Positions 1-10,076 of a stretch of 64,000 nt of DNA are shown here, piece after piece. The DNA comes from Dactylorhiza incarnata (taxonomy: Eukaryota; Streptophyta; Magnoliopsida; Asparagales; Orchidaceae), in the NCBI GenBank assembly GCA_033032865.1, contig JAWHQI010000040.1, forward strand, positions 7,175,001 to 7,239,000. The letters run 5' to 3'. A model generated the notes under the pieces. It did not search any database. It saw only the letters and a program-made list of their open reading frames with translations, and had not been told where the DNA came from. Position numbers and translations under genes: made by a program. The first letter of the stretch is position 1. Every line of letters begins with the position of its first letter.

Positions 1-1990
1 ACTGCATATGCAATATCCGACCTAGTGATCGTCAGATAGATCAAGCTCCCTACCATAGCTCGGAACACCAGCGGATCTGGCAGAATCCTTCCCTCATCCT
101 TCTGAAGCTTCATAGCCTTCTCCAGAGGTGTGGAGATGCACTTCCCTTCCTTCATGCCGAACTGCTCCACGATTCGCTCCGCATATCCAGCCTGGGACAC
201 CAGCACTCCACTCTCCTTCCTCTGCACCTTGAGTCCAAGAAAATGGTGGAGTTCACCTAAGTCCTTCATCTCAAACCTGATTGATAGCTCCGTCCGAAGC
301 TTTGCTACCTCCTCCTTCAAATTCCCCATCACGATCATATCGTCGACGTATAACAGTACGATGACTTGAAGCTCCCCGCTCTTCTTGATGAATAAGCTTG
401 AGTCTGAGTCTGAAGCACCAAACCCGCAGAATAAGAGATACTCTGCTATCTTTCCATACCACGCCCTCGACGCTTGCTTCAACCCATACCGGGCCTTCTT
501 CAACTTGCAGACATGCTCCAGAAAATCTTCAGATACGAAGCCTGGCGGTTGGACCATGAAGATGTACTTGTCAATCTTACCGTACAAGAACGCATTCTTT
601 ACATCGAGCTGCCAAATCTCCCACCCCCAACATGCCGCCAAGGCAATCACAACTCGAACTGAAGTCATTTTTGCCACCAGACTGAATGTCTCTTCATAGT
701 ATTCACTATATTGCTGCGAGAATCCCCGAGCCACAAGGCGAGCCTTGTATCGCTCGATACTGAGGTCAGCCTTCTTCTTAAGCTTGTAGACCCACTTGCA
801 TGTGACAGGAGTGGTGTCCTTGGGCCTGGGCACCAGAGACCAAGTCTCATTCTTCTTGAGAGCTGCCATCTCTTCTTGCATCGCAATGTACCACTCCTTC
901 ACGCCTCTGGCCTTCTCAAAGCTCGACGGCACCCTCTCATCCAAGGGAACAGCAAAGAAACACAAGACAAAGCTCACCATGTTTCCTCCTGTATAGCGAT
1001 TAGGGGCAATGATAGTTCGCTTCGATCTCCGCAACGCCTTCCCCTGACTCGCAGTATCTTTAGCTGCTTCTTCCCTAGCTCCCCTTCCAGACGTACTCGG
1101 AGCATCGCTCCCCCTGCTTCCTGATCCAAAAGCCTCCGCCTCAGAACTAGAAATTGATGGACCACCTGGTGACACAGGTAGCTCTACCTGAAGATTTTCC
1201 ACAGCTTTCTCCAGCTCCTCCACCCTGCTTTCTGGTAGCTCAACACCAGAGCCCCCCTTGTACGACGTCACCTCGTCGAACATGATGTCGCGAGATACAA
1301 CAAATCTCCGCGTCTCCGGGTCCATGCACTTCCAACCCTTCTTCCGATCATCATAACCCACGATGACTAGCTTCCTTGCTTTCGCATCTATCTTCGTCCG
1401 AAGCGCATCTGGAACGTGCACATAGCAGGTGGAACCAAACACCCGAAGGTGTGCCACGCTTGGATTTTCCATGAACATCAATTCATGTGGGGTCTTCATA
1501 TTGATGGGACCAAGAGGCATCCTGTTGATGACGTAGGCAGCACAAAACATTCCCTTCGCCCAAAAGGACTTTGGGATACTCTTGGCATGCAGCCAACACT
1601 TGCAGGTCTCCGTCAGATGACGGATCTTCTGCTCTGCAACTCCATTTTGCTGTGGAGTATATGCACAAGTAAGCTCCCTTCGGATGCCTGCCTTCCTGCA
1701 AAAAGTAGAGAACTCACCCGAGGTGAACTCCCCTCCGTTGTCAATTCTCAGCTTCTTAACCCGCAGTCCAAGCCGAACCTCCACAAGCTCTTTGAAATCC
1801 ACAAACTTGGCAAACGCCTCCGCCTTCTCCTTCAAGAAATATACCCAGACATATCTGGTGTAATCATGGATCAGCACCAGCATATATCTGCTGCCTCTGA
1901 GGCTTGGGGTAGCAGTCGGTCCCATTAAGTCACTGTGGATGCATTTCAACGGCACACTACTCCTTGCCTGCGACTTGTCAAATGGTAGTC
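1..1990 (-). CDS. E1 copia integrase and reverse transcriptase, open frame running off the left edge
   Basis: Read on the minus strand, this is the pol half of a copia polyprotein. In order it has the integrase core with HSDLMGP (first Asp), RIDNGGEF (second Asp) and QQNGVAEQK (Glu); a Ser/Glu-rich linker; then reverse transcriptase with KNAFLYG and YVDD (about 338-352). I read the frame from about 1980 to 1 and saw no stop, so this part could still be translated in one piece. It is cut by the window edge within the RT/connection region. The gag-protease half upstream is broken, so the element as a whole is probably not autonomous. The product would copy element RNA into DNA and integrate it. 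Confidence 0.85.
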
Positions 1991-3437
1991 AATGAGACTT
2001 GCTGAACTGACATCCGCGCACACATGACCGTCTCCATAGGAGGATAGACTAGGCAGGCCCTTGACCAGACCTTTCACCGCCATAGCTTTCTGTTTATCCA
2101 TTCCTACGTGCCCCAACCTCTTATGCCATATCACAGTACTGTCGTTTGTCCTCATCCTATCAACGTACGAACTTGTCGATAAAACGAACAAGTCTTTAGC
2201 TCTCCTCCCCACATGAATGACCTCAGCCTTCACCGTTTTAACATTCCGAAGAAACCTCACTTCTGTTGGGCCAAATAGAACGTGATACACAACATCTACA
2301 ACGTTGGTCACGGAGAAGAGATTTTTCCTCATTCCAGGCACATGATAGACACTTCTCAACGTAAGCGTCCCCCTATCACTGCCCAAGGAGAAAACCCCCA
2401 CCTTCTCGACAGCATGCACGGTATTATCAGCAGTAATAATGGCATCATTACCTGAATAAGGCTGCGCTGAAGAAAGCTTCGACTCGTCCTCGGTGAGGTG
2501 ATGACCACACCCCGAGTCCACGATCCAGTCCTCCTGATAGTTGATAGGAGCCTCAGCTCTAACAGAAGTCGAGAAGGCTCCTCCCCATCCTCCATCAACC
2601 TGCCTGGCTTCAGCTTCCCCCTTTCCTACAGCAGCATGCCCCGGCTGAAGGTTCACCCGGCACTCCTTCCTGATGTGACCAACCTTTCCGCACCTGAAGC
2701 ACTTGGGACCTTCCCCCTTCTTCTTCCCTTCAGCCTTAGAAGCATAGCCCCTCTCCGGCTGTCCAGAAGTTGAAGGCTCATTGCCTCCTCCAGCGGTCTT
2801 CTTCTTATCCCACTTCTTCTTCTTCCCTGTGAAGAGAACTTTGCCATCTCCCCCAGACACTAACGCCCCTGCCATCTGCCTTGCCAGACTTTCATGCGAA
2901 GCAAGCAGGTTTTCCAGCTCCAACAGAGACGACTGATTTGCCTAACCCTGCACCGACGTCACAAAGGCAACATATTCCTTCTGCAAGCCACGGATGATGT
3001 GCCTCTTCAGCTTCGCCTCAGAAATTGGCTCATCAGGATCCAGCGCTGAAATCTCGGCGCACAAGTTCTTCACCTTCAAGAAAAACGTAGAGATAGAAAT
3101 TCTCTAGGAATTGAAGTCTTGCCACATTCTTCTTGTTAAACAGCCCATCCAGGGCTCTCCAGATCTCTACAGCTGAAGCACACCGCAAGATGTGATCAAA
3201 CAAATCAGGTGATATTGCCATTTTTAGAGCGAACTCTGCTTTGGCATTGAGCCGCATCTAGTTCCTCACCTCATGAAGGTTGTCTCCAACCAGAAAAACT
3301 TCCTCCATGCTCTCTTCTCCAACTACCTCCCGGAGGTCCTCACCCAGAAGATAGCTTTGCATACACGACTTCCACTTCTTGAAGTTAGTCGATGTAAGCA
3401 TCTCAATTCCAAGACCTCTTGCAAAAATACCTTCCAT
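1946..3437 (-). pseudogene. E1 copia gag and protease, interrupted
   Basis: Minus strand, with the likely start ATG at 3435-3437. The Gag N-terminus resembles that of E4 (GLGIE.LTSTN.KKW). It is followed by a zinc knuckle CFRCGKVGHIRKEC (CX2CX4HX4C) and a protease with DSGCGHHLT, then the GAG-pre-integrase stretch (IWHKRLGHVGMDK). Breaks seen: a stop near 3258; a deletion/frameshift near 3090-3120, where E4 keeps extra residues; a TAG at about 2942 where E4 has Trp; a frameshift near 2015; and a TGA near 1995 where Arg is expected. The longest open piece is 1946-2923. Expected role is the capsid and processing protease of the particle; as it stands it is a pseudogene. Confidence 0.85.
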
Positions 3438-4073
3438 TGCTTTACCACTGGTTCCTTCTTCACAAAGGCGATGGCTACTCTAAGTTGCTCACTGCACTAT
3501 CCACTCCAACCTCCCTCTGATACCATGTGAAAATTTTTCGTAGACCTTTATGGAGTGAGCAGGAAACGTGCAACTTAGAGATTCAAGCCAAACAACCAGA
3601 AGCAAATGGAGGCAAACAAGTAATCTTTATTGAAAGCATAAACTTCATTACAAGATGAGGTATGCTTGGCGAGACATGATTTCGCCATCACACAAAACCA
3701 AAGAGAAAAGATACACAACTTGAAGAAAGATAACTGAGACCGCTCTAGATCGCGCGGTCTCCTTGCCGATCTCTACAAGCTGCCTAACCGCACAACACTG
3801 TCGGTTACAGAACACCACCTCAGACTGCTGAGCAAACCGCACCCTCCTTATGAACTCTAATGATTCTCCCAAACTCCAGCAACCCACACTGCAAGCCGCA
3901 GACTGCCCGAACACTTTCAGAGGAAGAGGTGATCACAGCAGACCGCACTATCCGCAGAAGCTGCACAAGAAAATTCAATCAGCAGACCGCCCGGTCACAA
4001 TAACACAGACCGCAGGAATAAGAAAAACTCAGCTTACACTTGGTGTGTCTTTTTTTGCTGCTACAGTGGCTCC

Positions 4074-4081
4074 TATATATA
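4074..4081 (-). promoter_or_regulatory. TATA box of E1 LTR
   Basis: TATATATA in the LTR, at the place corresponding to TATAAATA in the E4 LTRs. It lies next to the GGTCT-rich array. Confidence 0.55.
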
Positions 4082-4683
4082 GGCGTCGGACCTGATCCAG
4101 TCACCACCCTAGAGATAGGATCACCACCCTCAGACCGCGCGGCCAGACAGGTCAACCCACGCGATCAGCAACAATTCTTTCTGCTTCATTTGATGAGCTC
4201 GCTGGCTTCACTCCAGACCGCGGGAGATCGCCACTCCCTTAGTCAGATCGCGACTCCACAAGGAGATCGCCAGACCGCCAAGAAGCCGCCCACCACCAGT
4301 GTTTTCCTGAGACCCAAACACTGTCTGTTCGCCACAAGACCGCGAACACTTGTTCGCAAGCCGGCCTCCTTCTGAGACTGAGAACAGAGACCTGTTCGCA
4401 TACCAGCCTCCTCCTGAGACCGCGAACAGAGACCGCATGACTAAGAGCCTTTGTCCGCGAATACCACCAGAGAACCCGGACAGCCATCAGACCAGAATTC
4501 TGGAAACCTGGACCAACCTGTGCGGTCACGCCAGACCGGTACAGTCCGGAAGAAGCCAGCCTGCCACACGGTTACAGACAGACCGCGCGACCTGAAGACG
4601 CCAACCCACCACTCGATCACAGACAGACCACGCGACCTCACCTTCAGCCGCCTTGGATAGATACCAGCGGTCATGCCAGGAGA

Positions 4684-4688
4684 CTACA
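4684..4688. repeat. Target-site duplication of E2, left (CTACA)
   Basis: CTACA directly precedes the E2 5' LTR and is repeated exactly at 13614-13618 after the 3' LTR. Confidence 0.95.
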
Positions 4689-6664
4689 TGTAACACCCCA
4701 AAAATCGTAGTTCAGCGAGGTAGGCGGAGTGGTAGTGCTGCGCTCGAGATAGGCTGAAAATTCCTCAACAGTTCTCTGCGAACGACCATTGTCCTCTTCG
4801 CGCACGACCAGTGATCGTGCGCCTTTGATCGTGCGTTAATTCACAAGGAATCAGAGTTCTGTCTCGGGTTATCGCACGACCATTCTCCTCTTCGCGCACG
4901 ACCAGTGATCGTGCGCCTGTGATCGTGCTCCCTGTTAATTCTGCTCCACGAATTTGAGCGGAGGAGGTGATCGGTCCGTCCAAATCTTTTGGAATCCGAT
5001 CTAGCGGCTAGGATTTGGTGCTGGAGGTTATTAGGGCTTATGAGAGGGGTTTAATCCTCATTATTTCATAGCCTTTCTCTCTCCAATCCTAGAGGAAGAA
5101 GAAGGAGGCAAGGAAGAAGAAGGAGAGATCCCGCCATTGACGGAGCTCCGGAGCTCCGTTTCGCGAGCCGTTTCCAGATCTGGAGAGTGCAGCCCGGTGC
5201 GGTCGTTTCCCTCCGTCTAGAATCTCGGATCCATGGCGAAGAAGAATGCTCCTAGGGTAACGATTCTTCCTCCCGACGTTTGGACTTGTTGTTTGTCCTC
5301 CCTTTCATTTCTCTATGCTTGCATGAGGAATCCCTTTCACCAAATGGGTGAAGTGTAGGATTTTCCTCAAGTTCTTCGGAACTCCGGGTCGATTGTGTCC
5401 GTCCCCGGCATATTGCATTTAGAAATCCGGTAGTAGTGCAGATTTAGGCATTTTGTGTGAAGCCTATTCGTGGCCGTGAGCCCGAATCGGTGATGCTTGA
5501 TTTGCAACGTTGCATTTAGGTTAAGCTTAGAATGCGTGCCAGAGAATGACTCCGTGAAATCATCTTTAGTATTGCCGGATTTAAGTGTAGGCGTCTTGTG
5601 AAGATCCTAACGAAAGCCCCATGCTTTGAGATTGGATGAAGGCAAACCTTCACCACGAAATTGATGCGGAGTGTATTGTACCTCCTTTGTTGAATATTTG
5701 TGAAGCCTAGATCCTTGCGAAGGGGTTTGGTGCGTAGCTTATAAATTGTGTAGCACGTGAAAGTGCTAAACTCTTACGGGCCGAGGTGAAGCCGTACCCG
5801 CGTCGTGCGATAGAGCGCGACGATTAGAGCACGGGCAAAGCTAAACCGAACCCGTTTCCATGCAGATCGGTAAGAGGTCCCTACCTCATGTAAGCCGTAT
5901 GATCATGGGAGAGGTCGTGGAAGGTGATTTACCTAGATAGACCAAAAGCTCTTTTTCTCACCTTAGGCGATGTCCCTTACGGTGGAGTGTTTTCTGGAAT
6001 TGATGTTGTTAGCCTCATGCGGTTGTTAGGCGGTTGCGGGGAACCTTCGGGCGAACCCAACCAACATCATGTGCATACCTAGGTTCCCTTCTTTTGATGC
6101 TCAACCTAGAAGATTGATTGTGCTTGAAACCTCACCTTGTGTAGTTGCACTTTCTTTATATTAGTACTTGTGCTAGAATGGCTTGCTTGCAGGGTAGAAG
6201 CTCCGCCACCCCGGGAAAGGGGTGGGGTCGTTATAATTTGGTCAGCTGTGCTGACCGTTACTTTGCTTGCCACCGCATGGTGGAATGTTCTTATGCAGGT
6301 GCAGGTGAGCCTAGTGGGAAGTAGCGGGTGGTGGCCCTTTTGCTGAGTTGGCCCTTGAAGGCCAGCTTCCCTTTTTCTGCTTCCTCACGTATTGCCGGCC
6401 TGCGTGCCGATGTATGTTTTGGAGTTTTAGTACATTTGGTAAATGTAAGGCCTTAAGGCCATATCTCTATTTCATGGTTTCATTCCTATGATAGTGGATA
6501 ATTCTATTTGAAATGTTAAATCATTTTGCTTCCGCTTTTGTTTAGTTTACTCTGTAGTAGTTCTTTCTGCTTATCACCTTTTAACTCCTAGCTAGTGTGG
6601 TTGGTATAGCGTGGGGTCCCGGCCGGACCTACTGTTATACTATTCGTACTGGCAGGGTGTTACA
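4689..6664 (+). repeat. E2 5' LTR (1976 bp)
   Basis: Starts TGTAACACCCC and ends GGTGTTACA. It contains two hairpins of the GCGCACGA..TCGTGCGC type (4800-4822 and 4894-4916), a purine-rich leader (5095-5135) and a small candidate first coding exon at 5233-5256. The 3' copy at 11638-13613 has the same length without net indels. An apparent 69-residue ORF near 6137 recurs in the 3' LTR only because the LTR is duplicated. Confidence 0.95.
5233..5256 (+). CDS. Candidate first exon of E2 gag, inside the LTR
   Basis: An ATG in a GC-rich, leader-like part of the LTR opens eight codons (MAKKNAPR) ending at a donor AGG|GTAACG. Joined to an acceptor TTATAG|GTG at 6888/6889, the frame passes directly into VTRSGAG, the start of Gag. 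In support: the frame at 6889 has a TAG immediately upstream (6886-6888) and no ATG of its own for about 30 codons, so Gag lacks a normal start without the join. The phase is exact and the exon is kept in both LTRs. This is inference from splice consensus and frame; no transcript was available. Confidence 0.6.
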
Positions 6665-6888
6665 ATTTGGTATCGGACTTAAGGCGTCGATCCATAGTTT
6701 AGCAAATTCGGGACGAATTCCCTTTAAGGGGTGGTGTGCACGGGATGTGCATCCACCTAAAACGACAAAAAACTAATAAGAATGTCCACTTAGGAATGGA
6801 AAAACTTACTTGTTTGCGGAACCTGAGCGTTCCATGATTGTTGTTTGATATGTTTTCAGTCACTAAATTGTGTCTTACACGATTATAG
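5257..6888 (+). other. Candidate 1632-nt intron spanning LTR end and primer site of E2
   Basis: GTAACG...TTATAG, phase 0. It would remove the rest of the LTR and the primer-binding site at 6667-6680, so a spliced RNA could make protein but could not be primed for reverse transcription. It would begin with a T-rich stretch, as plant introns often do. Confidence 0.55.
6667..6680 (+). promoter_or_regulatory. E2 primer-binding site
   Basis: TGGTATCGGACTTA, three bases after the LTR end. The first seven bases match the initiator tRNA-Met 3' end; the rest is diverged. Confidence 0.75.
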
Positions 6889-8101
6889 GTGACTAGGAGT
6901 GGTGCGGGACCGTCTCAACCCCGTAACACTGCTGAGAGTAGTGGGTCGGCTGAAGTGCCAGTGACCACTCCTCCTGCTGAGATGATCAGGTTAATCGCAG
7001 AAGCTGTCTTCGCGATGATCAATGCTCAACCGCAAAGGCTTGCACAGCCTGCTACGCCTAATACAGATGCGGCCCCGGTGATCGAACCTGCAGTCGAACC
7101 TGCGGTGGAACCGAGGGTTGAGACCCCTGTGCCAGTGGCTGCAGTGGAACCTGCGGTGGTGCAAAGGGTGGAGCGTCCTGTAGAGCGTGTAGTTGTTGCG
7201 CGAGCGCGTGATCAACAGCTGCAACACTTTCTAAGCTTCCACCCTCCAACTTTCTCGGGGACCGGATCCCCAACGGAGGCGGAGGACTGGCTGTCAACGG
7301 TTAGAAAAATTCTAAGGGCGACAGCAACAGAAGAAGTTATGATGGTCACTTTAGCCACCTTCCTCCTTAACGGAGAGGCAGAGCGTTGGTGGGCCGAACA
7401 GGAAGTGCACAAGTTTGGAGGCAAGGAGATTACCGAGATCACGTTAGCGGAGTTCTCAAAGTCATTTCTTCAAAGGTATATTCCTTCCGCCCAACGCATT
7501 GCATTGCAGAACCAGTTTCTGAAGTTAACTCAATGCGACAGCTCGGTGGATGAGTACTTGCACGAGTTCACTAAACTGGGTCGTTATGCGGGGCCTATGA
7601 TGGAAGATGAAGAGACAAAGACGAACAAGTCCTATGAAGGTCTTCAGGACGAGTTGAGACTGCTCCTTGCAGGCCCAATGACGTTAGGTTTCCATGTGAT
7701 GGTCCAAACTGCCAGATCCCTAGAGTTGGACATGAAGAGGGTACAAGCAAAAACCGTGGCAAAGAAACCTGAATTTCATGCGCCGGCCTCTCAGTCCAAG
7801 TCAGAGTTCAGAAAGAACAAAAGGAAGTTCAAACCAGCGGAGCATTCTCGCTCAAATGTTTCGGGAGCAACGACTGTGCGGAGTCCTATCACGTGTTTAA
7901 CCTGCGGGAAGGTGGGACACAAGGCCGCGGTGTGTCGATGTGGTCCCCCGAAGGCAGAGAACCGAGCATTGGACCATGCTGGGGCTGCGAAAAAGGGTAA
8001 AGCTACGGAATCTTCGGCTTCCCAGCACATTATTCCGACTCAGCCGAGAGTCTATTCGCTTGGCCAGCAAGAAGCTATACGACAAGCTGATGTCGTCACA
8101 G
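6889..8101 (+). CDS. gag: E2 Gag (main exon)
   Basis: About 404 codons of nucleocapsid polyprotein. It has a Pro/Val/Glu-rich N-terminal part with repeated EPAVEP-like units (about residues 65-100), a retrotransposon Gag domain from about residue 110 (HPPTFSGTGSPTEAEDWL; RWWAEQEVHKF), a basic linker, and a zinc knuckle CLTCGKVGHKAAVC with ligands at residues 336, 339, 344 and 349. It would form the cytoplasmic virus-like particle and bind element RNA. The frame opens with GTG, not ATG, directly after a TAG, which fits a splice acceptor there. It closes at a TAA (8110-8112) just past a splice donor, and splicing at 8102 would carry the frame into protease. Confidence 0.85.
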
Positions 8102-8183
8102 GTATGAATTAAAAGTTAGCTTTTAAACAGCTATTTGTGATTATACTGTAGTGCAACTGTATGTTTTATTCGTATGCAATTAG
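8102..8183 (+). other. Candidate 82-nt intron between gag and protease of E2
   Basis: CACAG|GTATGA at the left and TGCAATTAG|GC at the right, with a T-rich 3' part. Unspliced, Gag stops after three codons. Spliced, codon GGC is rebuilt and the frame reads [13 protein letters not shown] into the protease. Related elements have a continuous VTG-[hydrophobic]-PAR stretch leading into protease, so the join restores the expected protein. Length is compatible with plant introns. No RNA evidence. Confidence 0.65.
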
Positions 8184-9904
8184 GCTTTGTCCTAATTTTC
8201 AACTATCCAGCGAGAGATCTTTTTGATACGGGTGCATCGCACTCTTTTCTATCTGAGGACTTCGTGGTGCGAATCGGAGTGCCATCTACCTTCGTAGAGG
8301 ATAGATTGGAAGTAGTGCTACCCAATGGATCTCGCATGGCTGCGGATAGGAAGAGCCGTGTGAAGGTGCGGATCGGAAATCAAGATTTCGATTTGGAAGC
8401 ATCGTTATTACCGTTAACTGAATTCGATGTGATCTTCGGCATGGACTGGCTCTCAGAGCAGCGAGCATGCATAGATTGCAATTCAAAGGAGATCACTCTA
8501 GGAAGGAACACCGATGGAGAAACCATGTTTGCCGGTATGCGAGGAGCGAGCAAGACGCTGATGTCTGCTCTCCAAGTGGTTAAGGCTGTGAGAAAAGGCG
8601 CCGAGTTGTTCTTCACCTTGTTGGAGGCTTCAGAGCCAAAGCCCAGGTTATGTGATGTCCCAGTTGTAGCGGAGTACGCCGATGTGTTTCCAAGCGAACT
8701 CCCTGGGGCTCCGCCTCATCGGGAGATTGATTTCTGTATCGAGTTGGTGCCAGGTGCCAAACCTGTGGCCCGCTCACCGTACCGGATAGCGCCAAAGGAA
8801 TTGGCAGAGCTGAAGGTCCAATTGCATGAGCTGCAAGAGCAAGGCTACGTACGTCCAAGTTCATCGCCTTGGAGTGCACCGGTCCTCTTTGTGAAAAAGA
8901 AGGACGGGAGCTTGCGTCTATGTATTGATTATCGAGAGCTAAACAAGTTGACCGAGAAGAACCGATATCCGATTCCAAGAATCGATGATCTATTCGACCA
9001 ACTGGTTGGGTCGACGGTATACTCCAAACTGGACCTAAGGTCCGGCTATTACCAGCTGAGGATAAGGGAATGTGACATTCCAAAGACATCGTTCAGTACC
9101 CGCTTTGGGCACTATGAGTTCACGGTGATGCCGTTCGGTCTGTCTAATGCGTCGTCGGTATTCATGGACTTAATGAACAGGACGTTTCGAGAGTATTTGG
9201 ATCAATGTGTGATCGTCTTCATCGACGACATTTTGGTATACTCTCAGTCGAAAGAGGAGCATGTAGGGCATCTGCGTGCAGTTCTGAGCACCTTGAGGAG
9301 GAGTCAGCTATATGCCAAGTTCTCCAAGTGCGAGTTTTGGCTATCGTCAGTAGCATTCCTTGGTCATGTTGTTAGTGGAGAAGGAATTGCAGTTGATCCG
9401 TCGAAGATTGAAGCGATCCAAGCGTGGCCTTTGTTGAAAAACGTAGCGGAAGTCCGAAGTTTCTTAGTACTTGCCGACTATTATAGGAGCTTTGTAGAAA
9501 ACTTCTCGAGGATTGCACTCCCTCTCACCAAACTGACTAGGAAAGATCATAAGTTCGTTTGGTCGCCCGAGTGCGCACGAGCTTTTGAAGAGCTGAAGAG
9601 CCGTCTGACCACGGCGCCCATTCTATGCTCGCCATGTGGTACGGAAGGCTACGAAATTTATAGCGACGCCTCGGGGAGTGGCTTGGGTTGTGTCCTAGTG
9701 CAGTTCGGTAAGGTAATTGCCTACGGCTCCCGGCAGTTGAAGGTTCATGAGAGGAATTACCCGGTCCATGATTTGGAGCTAGCGGCCGTGGTATTTGCTC
9801 TCAAACTTTGGAGGCAGTACTTGTATGGCGTGAAGATCGATATCTTTACCGACCACAAAAGCCTCAAGTACTTGCTAGACCAAAGGGAGTTAAATATGCG
9901 TTAG
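8184..9904 (+). CDS. pol: E2 protease, reverse transcriptase and RNase H, ends at a premature stop
   Basis: Numbering the open frame from the ATG at 8174: protease active site DTGASHSF (Asp at residue 18), RT with the IDYRELNK and MPFGLSNAS motifs and the catalytic FIDD (Asp 351 and 352), then RNase H beginning YSDASGSG (Asp 498) and running to [11 protein letters not shown]. The frame ends at TAG (9902-9904) within a sequence normally read as LN.RQRRWMEFL, so a CAG-to-TAG change is likely. The frame continues immediately after the stop. The enzyme would make DNA from element RNA inside particles. Confidence 0.88.
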
Positions 9905-10076
9905 AGGAGGTGGATGGAGTTCCTTGTGGACTACACCTTCGACATCAAATATACTCCTGGAAAGGGAAATGTAGTTGCGGACGCGTTGAGTCGTCGCGCT
10001 CCCGCTCAAGCAAGTTGGATTTTGATGCACGATGAGCGTCTAATCCGCGAGCTGGAAGAAATGGAGATCATTTGCG
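9905..10076 (+). pseudogene. pol: E2 end of RNase H, continuation after the stop
   Basis: Same frame as the RT part. It reads RRWMEFLVDYTFDIKYTPGKGNVVADALSRR, the usual end of RNase H in this lineage. Around 10070-10080 the protein similarity moves to another frame, so a small indel separates it from integrase. The stop and the shift together would keep integrase from being made. Confidence 0.8.

Larger units (their letters stand above)
3526..4688 (-). repeat. E1 5' LTR, part next to the primer site (rest at 13619-13737)
   Basis: Begins TGTGAAAA on the plus strand beside the primer site and is interrupted at 4688 by E2. It is dense in GACCGC/GCGGTC words that form short hairpins, for example GAGACCGC with GCGGTCTC around 3738-3763. 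A TATATATA box lies at 4074-4081. Several short apparent ORFs here are by-products of these repeats. Confidence 0.8.

Noticed and set aside
4208..4674. Several overlapping frames on both strands in the E1 LTR
   Set aside because: Produced by GACCGC repeats lacking stops; no protein similarity.
6137..6346. 69-codon frame found in both E2 LTRs (6137 and 13086)
   Set aside because: Starts at GTG, lies within the candidate intron, and is duplicated only because the LTR is duplicated.
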